From DATKUC01 sp964577375 (GTDB lineage: Bacteria; Spirochaetota; Spirochaetia; DSM-27196; DATKUC01): a DNA stretch of 64,000 nt. The stretch spans positions 1-64,000 of the forward strand of contig CAZNYW010000003.1 in assembly GCA_964577375.1 (NCBI GenBank). Direction: 5' to 3'. The notes under the pieces are model-generated. The model worked only from the letters and a program-made list of their open reading frames with translations, did not search any database and had not been told where the DNA came from. The position numbers and the translations under genes are program-made. This document shows positions 62,096-64,000 of this stretch, one piece after another (the first letter of the stretch is position 1; each line of letters opens with the position of its first letter).

Positions 62096-62587
62096 TCAGC
62101 TGTTTCCGCCGCCCGTACGGCCGGCCGCGCATGACGGGCAGATCCCGTGAAAGTAGATGCTGTGTCCGGTTACCTCGTAACCGAAACGCTCTTCGAGCGC
62201 CGCCTCTGTTCTCTTCATGAGCTCGACCTCTTCCGCCGAAAACTCTGCATACCGCGTCACCCTTCTGCAGCTGGTGCAGATCAGATGGTGATGATGATCC
62301 GCGCCCGCCCCCTCGGAAATTTCGTATCGCGCTTTGCCGTCGCCGGCCTCAACGCGATCCACCTCACCCAGCTCGTTGAGCAGCGCGAGGGTCCGGTAGA
62401 CGGTAGTGAGCCCGATCCTGGGATTGCGCCGATGCGCACCAAAATAGAGCTCCTCGGCGGTGAGACATTCGTCGCTCGCAGACAGCATCTCGATGAGGAG
62501 CTTGCGAGGTTCGGTCGTTCGGAAGCCGCTTGCCGAAAGACGGCTGCGCGCGTCCCCGCCTTCGTTCGCTTTTCTGCTCTTTTTCAT
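62096..62587 (-). CDS. fur: Fur-family metal-responsive repressor
   Basis: The 163-aa protein has a winged-helix domain (GFRTTEPRKLLIEMLSAS ... GLTTVYRTLALLNELGEV) and a C-terminal metal domain with DHHHHLICTSC and a second CPSC pair, matching the structural zinc site. Fur, Zur and PerR cannot be told apart with certainty, but the operator is a near-perfect Fur box, which favours Fur. ATG 62587 is chosen because the DNA upstream is the operator; in-frame ATGs upstream would encode MKMKIIII from the operator itself. Confidence 0.88.
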   Translation of the reverse strand: MKKSRKANEGGDARSRLSASGFRTTEPRKLLIEMLSASDECLTAEELYFGAHRRNPRIGLTTVYRTLALLNELGEVDRVEAGDGKARYEISEGAGADHHHHLICTSCRRVTRYAEFSAEEVELMKRTEAALEERFGYEVTGHSIYFHGICPSCAAGRTGGGNS

Positions 62588-62590
62588 AAT

Positions 62591-62609
62591 GATAATGATT
62601 TTCATTTTC
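62591..62609 (-). promoter_or_regulatory. Fur box in the fur promoter
   Basis: The 19-mer GATAATGATTTTCATTTTC on the plus strand matches 16 of 19 positions of the E. coli Fur consensus. It lies directly between the -10 box and the start codon, so Fur binding would block transcription. Further NAT(A/T)AT-like units flank it. Confidence 0.85.
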
Positions 62610-62638
62610 ATTATGACTCCATACCGGGCTGCTGTCAA
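62610..62638 (-). promoter_or_regulatory. Promoter of the fur operon
   Basis: On the minus strand a consensus TTGACA (62633-62638), a 17-bp spacer and CATAAT (62610-62615) precede the Fur box. The start site falls inside the box, about 15 nt before ATG 62587; no SD is present. Confidence 0.75.
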
Positions 62639-62680
62639 GCTCAAACGGCCGGGATACATTTTCCGGCTGCAGCGCGGTTA

Positions 62681-62709
62681 TTGACATATGCGGTGTGCGA
62701 TCGCATATT
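62681..62709 (+). promoter_or_regulatory. Promoter of the metalloprotease gene, leaderless geometry
   Basis: A consensus TTGACA (62681-62686), a 17-bp spacer and CATATT (62704-62709) end 8 nt before GTG 62718. AGGCGG lies between but would be at or upstream of the start site, so it cannot act as an SD if initiation is at the usual distance. Confidence 0.65.
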
Positions 62710-62717
62710 AGGCGGCA

Positions 62718-64000
62718 GTGACAACAATCGGCCGTTCCCGGCACCTGATCGGATTCACGGTTCTTGCGATCATCGCCTTCGGATGCGCGGTCGCCGTCTC
62801 GGCTGAGGCGGAGCCGCAGCAGATCAGGCTTCCTGCCGCACCCTTCCACGGCTACCGGGAGCTGCGGACGCGCCATTTCGTCTTCATATTCGAGCCACAG
62901 GACCGCGAAGCCGCCGATAAACTCACCTCCTTCGCTGAAGAGGTCTACGCGAAGCTTTCCCGGTTTCTGCACTCGGCGCCGGACCACATCAACTGCCTGC
63001 TCATCGGACGGACCGATGCGGCTAACGGCTATTTCAACCCGCTGCCGCCGCATCACATCGGACTCTACCTCGCCTCACCCGATACACCCGTGATCGGCGC
63101 CCGCTCCGAAGACTGGCTCAGGCTGCTCTTTACCCACGAGCTCACGCACTACATCCATCTCGTCTATGATCGCGGGTTTTTCCACGCTCTGTCCCGCGTC
63201 TTCGGCGGCACTGCCGCAAGCGGGGATGGACTTTTTCTTCCCGGCTGGACGGTAGAGGGTATCGCCGTAAACACCGAAACCCTCTTCTCGAATGGCGGCC
63301 GCGGCCGCAACCCCTATTTCGAGCTCTACTACCGGGACCTGATCCTCGAACGCCGGATGTTCGGCCTGGGACAGGCGGGGTACGATGCCTACGGAAGGCC
63401 GGAAGGCAGGGTCTATATCGCCGGTTATCTGATGATCGATTACATCATCACCCACTTCGGCGAAGATGCGTTCTACCGGATACATAACGACTACGTTCGC
63501 TTTCCCTTTGCCGGGCTCGAGCCCGCGGTGAAAAGGGAAACCGGGATGAGCCTGTCGTCGATTTACGCGTCGCTCATCGCCGAGCTTGGAAACCGCTATG
63601 CGGGGGCCGAAAGCCTTCCGTCGGGCACCCTCGAAAGCCCTGCGCAAACGGGAGATTTCTATCTCCCGGCAGTCACTTCGGACGGACTGTTCGAGTACCG
63701 GGTGCTGCCCGATCGGAAGACGGCGATAGTCCGGGTCGACCCGGTGACCCGGTCCGTCGATACGGTGGTCACCGCATCCCTCACCGATCCTGAGAGTTTT
63801 TCGGTGACACCCGACGGCAGGACGCTTGTCTTCAGCGCCTTCTCGGTGGACGCGGCGAGCGCCGGTGGTCCGCGGACGGTAGCCGATCTCTACCTCTGCG
63901 ACACGGCAAGCGGACGGGTGACGCGGCTCACCTGGAACGCGCACCTCGTGCAGCCGGCGATAGCGCCGGACGGCTCACGGGTCGTTGCGCTCCAGCGCAT
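62718..64000 (+). CDS. Exported zinc metalloprotease (gluzincin) with propeller-like repeats, partial at the right edge
   Basis: The reading frame is open from GTG 62718 to the window end (427 codons). A signal sequence (LIGFTVLAIIAFGCAVAVSA) is followed by a domain with HELTHYIH (His140, Glu141, His144) and a downstream WTVEGIAV with Glu180, the HExxH plus Glu arrangement of gluzincins. From about residue 330, TAIVRVDPVTRSVDTVV, SVTPDGRTLVFSA and IAPDGSRVVAL are WD40/TolB-like blades. It probably continues as a beta-propeller. The C-terminus is not visible. Confidence 0.85.
   Translation, partial: MTTIGRSRHLIGFTVLAIIAFGCAVAVSAEAEPQQIRLPAAPFHGYRELRTRHFVFIFEPQDREAADKLTSFAEEVYAKLSRFLHSAPDHINCLLIGRTDAANGYFNPLPPHHIGLYLASPDTPVIGARSEDWLRLLFTHELTHYIHLVYDRGFFHALSRVFGGTAASGDGLFLPGWTVEGIAVNTETLFSNGGRGRNPYFELYYRDLILERRMFGLGQAGYDAYGRPEGRVYIAGYLMIDYIITHFGEDAFYRIHNDYVRFPFAGLEPAVKRETGMSLSSIYASLIAELGNRYAGAESLPSGTLESPAQTGDFYLPAVTSDGLFEYRVLPDRKTAIVRVDPVTRSVDTVVTASLTDPESFSVTPDGRTLVFSAFSVDAASAGGPRTVADLYLCDTASGRVTRLTWNAHLVQPAIAPDGSRVVALQR

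Noticed and set aside
62587..62659. Upstream in-frame starts for Fur giving an MKMKIIII N-terminus
   Set aside because: Those codons are made of the Fur box and -10 region itself, and the residues do not resemble a Fur N-terminus. ATG 62587 is preferred, though the second upstream ATG cannot be fully excluded if the mRNA is leaderless.

Overview
The window is about 60% G+C, densely coded (56 protein genes, no gene-free gap over about 250 bp) and shows no tRNA, rRNA, CRISPR array, insertion sequence or prophage. It looks like chromosomal core sequence from a free-living Gram-negative (diderm) bacterium: there are lipoprotein and Sec signal peptides, an outer-membrane-type beta-barrel, HflKC, MurD/MurE and a Na+-pumping NQR cluster. 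LL-diaminopimelate aminotransferase (DapL), a FemAB-type ligase, FecR-domain proteins and several unassigned conserved-looking proteins make a spirochaete (Spirochaetota) my best guess. That is an inference from gene content, not a phylogenetic result.

Layout. 0.1-7.9 kb (+): hisD, folC, a macrodomain hydrolase, an NFACT/RqcH-like protein, a MEMO1-AMMECR1 pair and a kinase-like membrane protein. 7.9-13.5 kb: a FecR-domain protein diverging from an unknown gene plus murD, then a Nudix hydrolase diverging from adenosine deaminase. 13.5-20.8 kb (-): an SUMF1-type lipoprotein, then metG, a FemAB ligase, a TlpA-like thioredoxin and a class IV aminotransferase in one tight run. 21-28 kb: hflKC, an orphan D12 adenine methylase diverging from murE, an HATPase-like protein and a nitroreductase. 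28-34.5 kb: a degenerate M28-like membrane protein, dinB, a TPR protein, a GAF/fRMsr protein and dapL. 34.5-41.3 kb: a K+ channel with a separate cyclic-nucleotide-binding protein, a two-component phosphorelay and a beta-barrel protein.

41.4-46.2 kb (+): a phosphohexomutase, then fakAB (fused fatty acid kinase) and plsY, whose products form a direct route from fatty acid through acyl-phosphate to lysophosphatidate. 46.2-56.5 kb (-): a run reading lplA, a flavin-binding protein, pdhA, pdhB, pdhC, lpdA, an AI-2E family permease, trpS, a HAD phosphatase and a MutY-like glycosylase; the lipoate ligase beside pyruvate dehydrogenase would lipoylate its E2. 56.6-61.1 kb (+): nqrBCDEF plus one unknown gene, bounded by a promoter and an intrinsic terminator, with no nqrA. 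61.2-62.6 kb (-): fur, a NifX-like protein and an OsmC protein behind a near-consensus Fur box. From 62.7 kb a zinc metalloprotease with propeller-like repeats runs off the right edge.

The most unusual signal is regulatory. At many first genes a sigma70-type promoter lies so close to the start codon (6-10 nt from the -10 box to ATG/GTG, no Shine-Dalgarno) that the mRNA should be leaderless, whereas genes inside operons carry ordinary Shine-Dalgarno sites. Other points of interest are the channel split from its CNBD, the cysteine-free MutY-like enzyme with Asp changed to Glu, the NQR operon without nqrA, and the in-frame 18-bp tandem repeat in murE.
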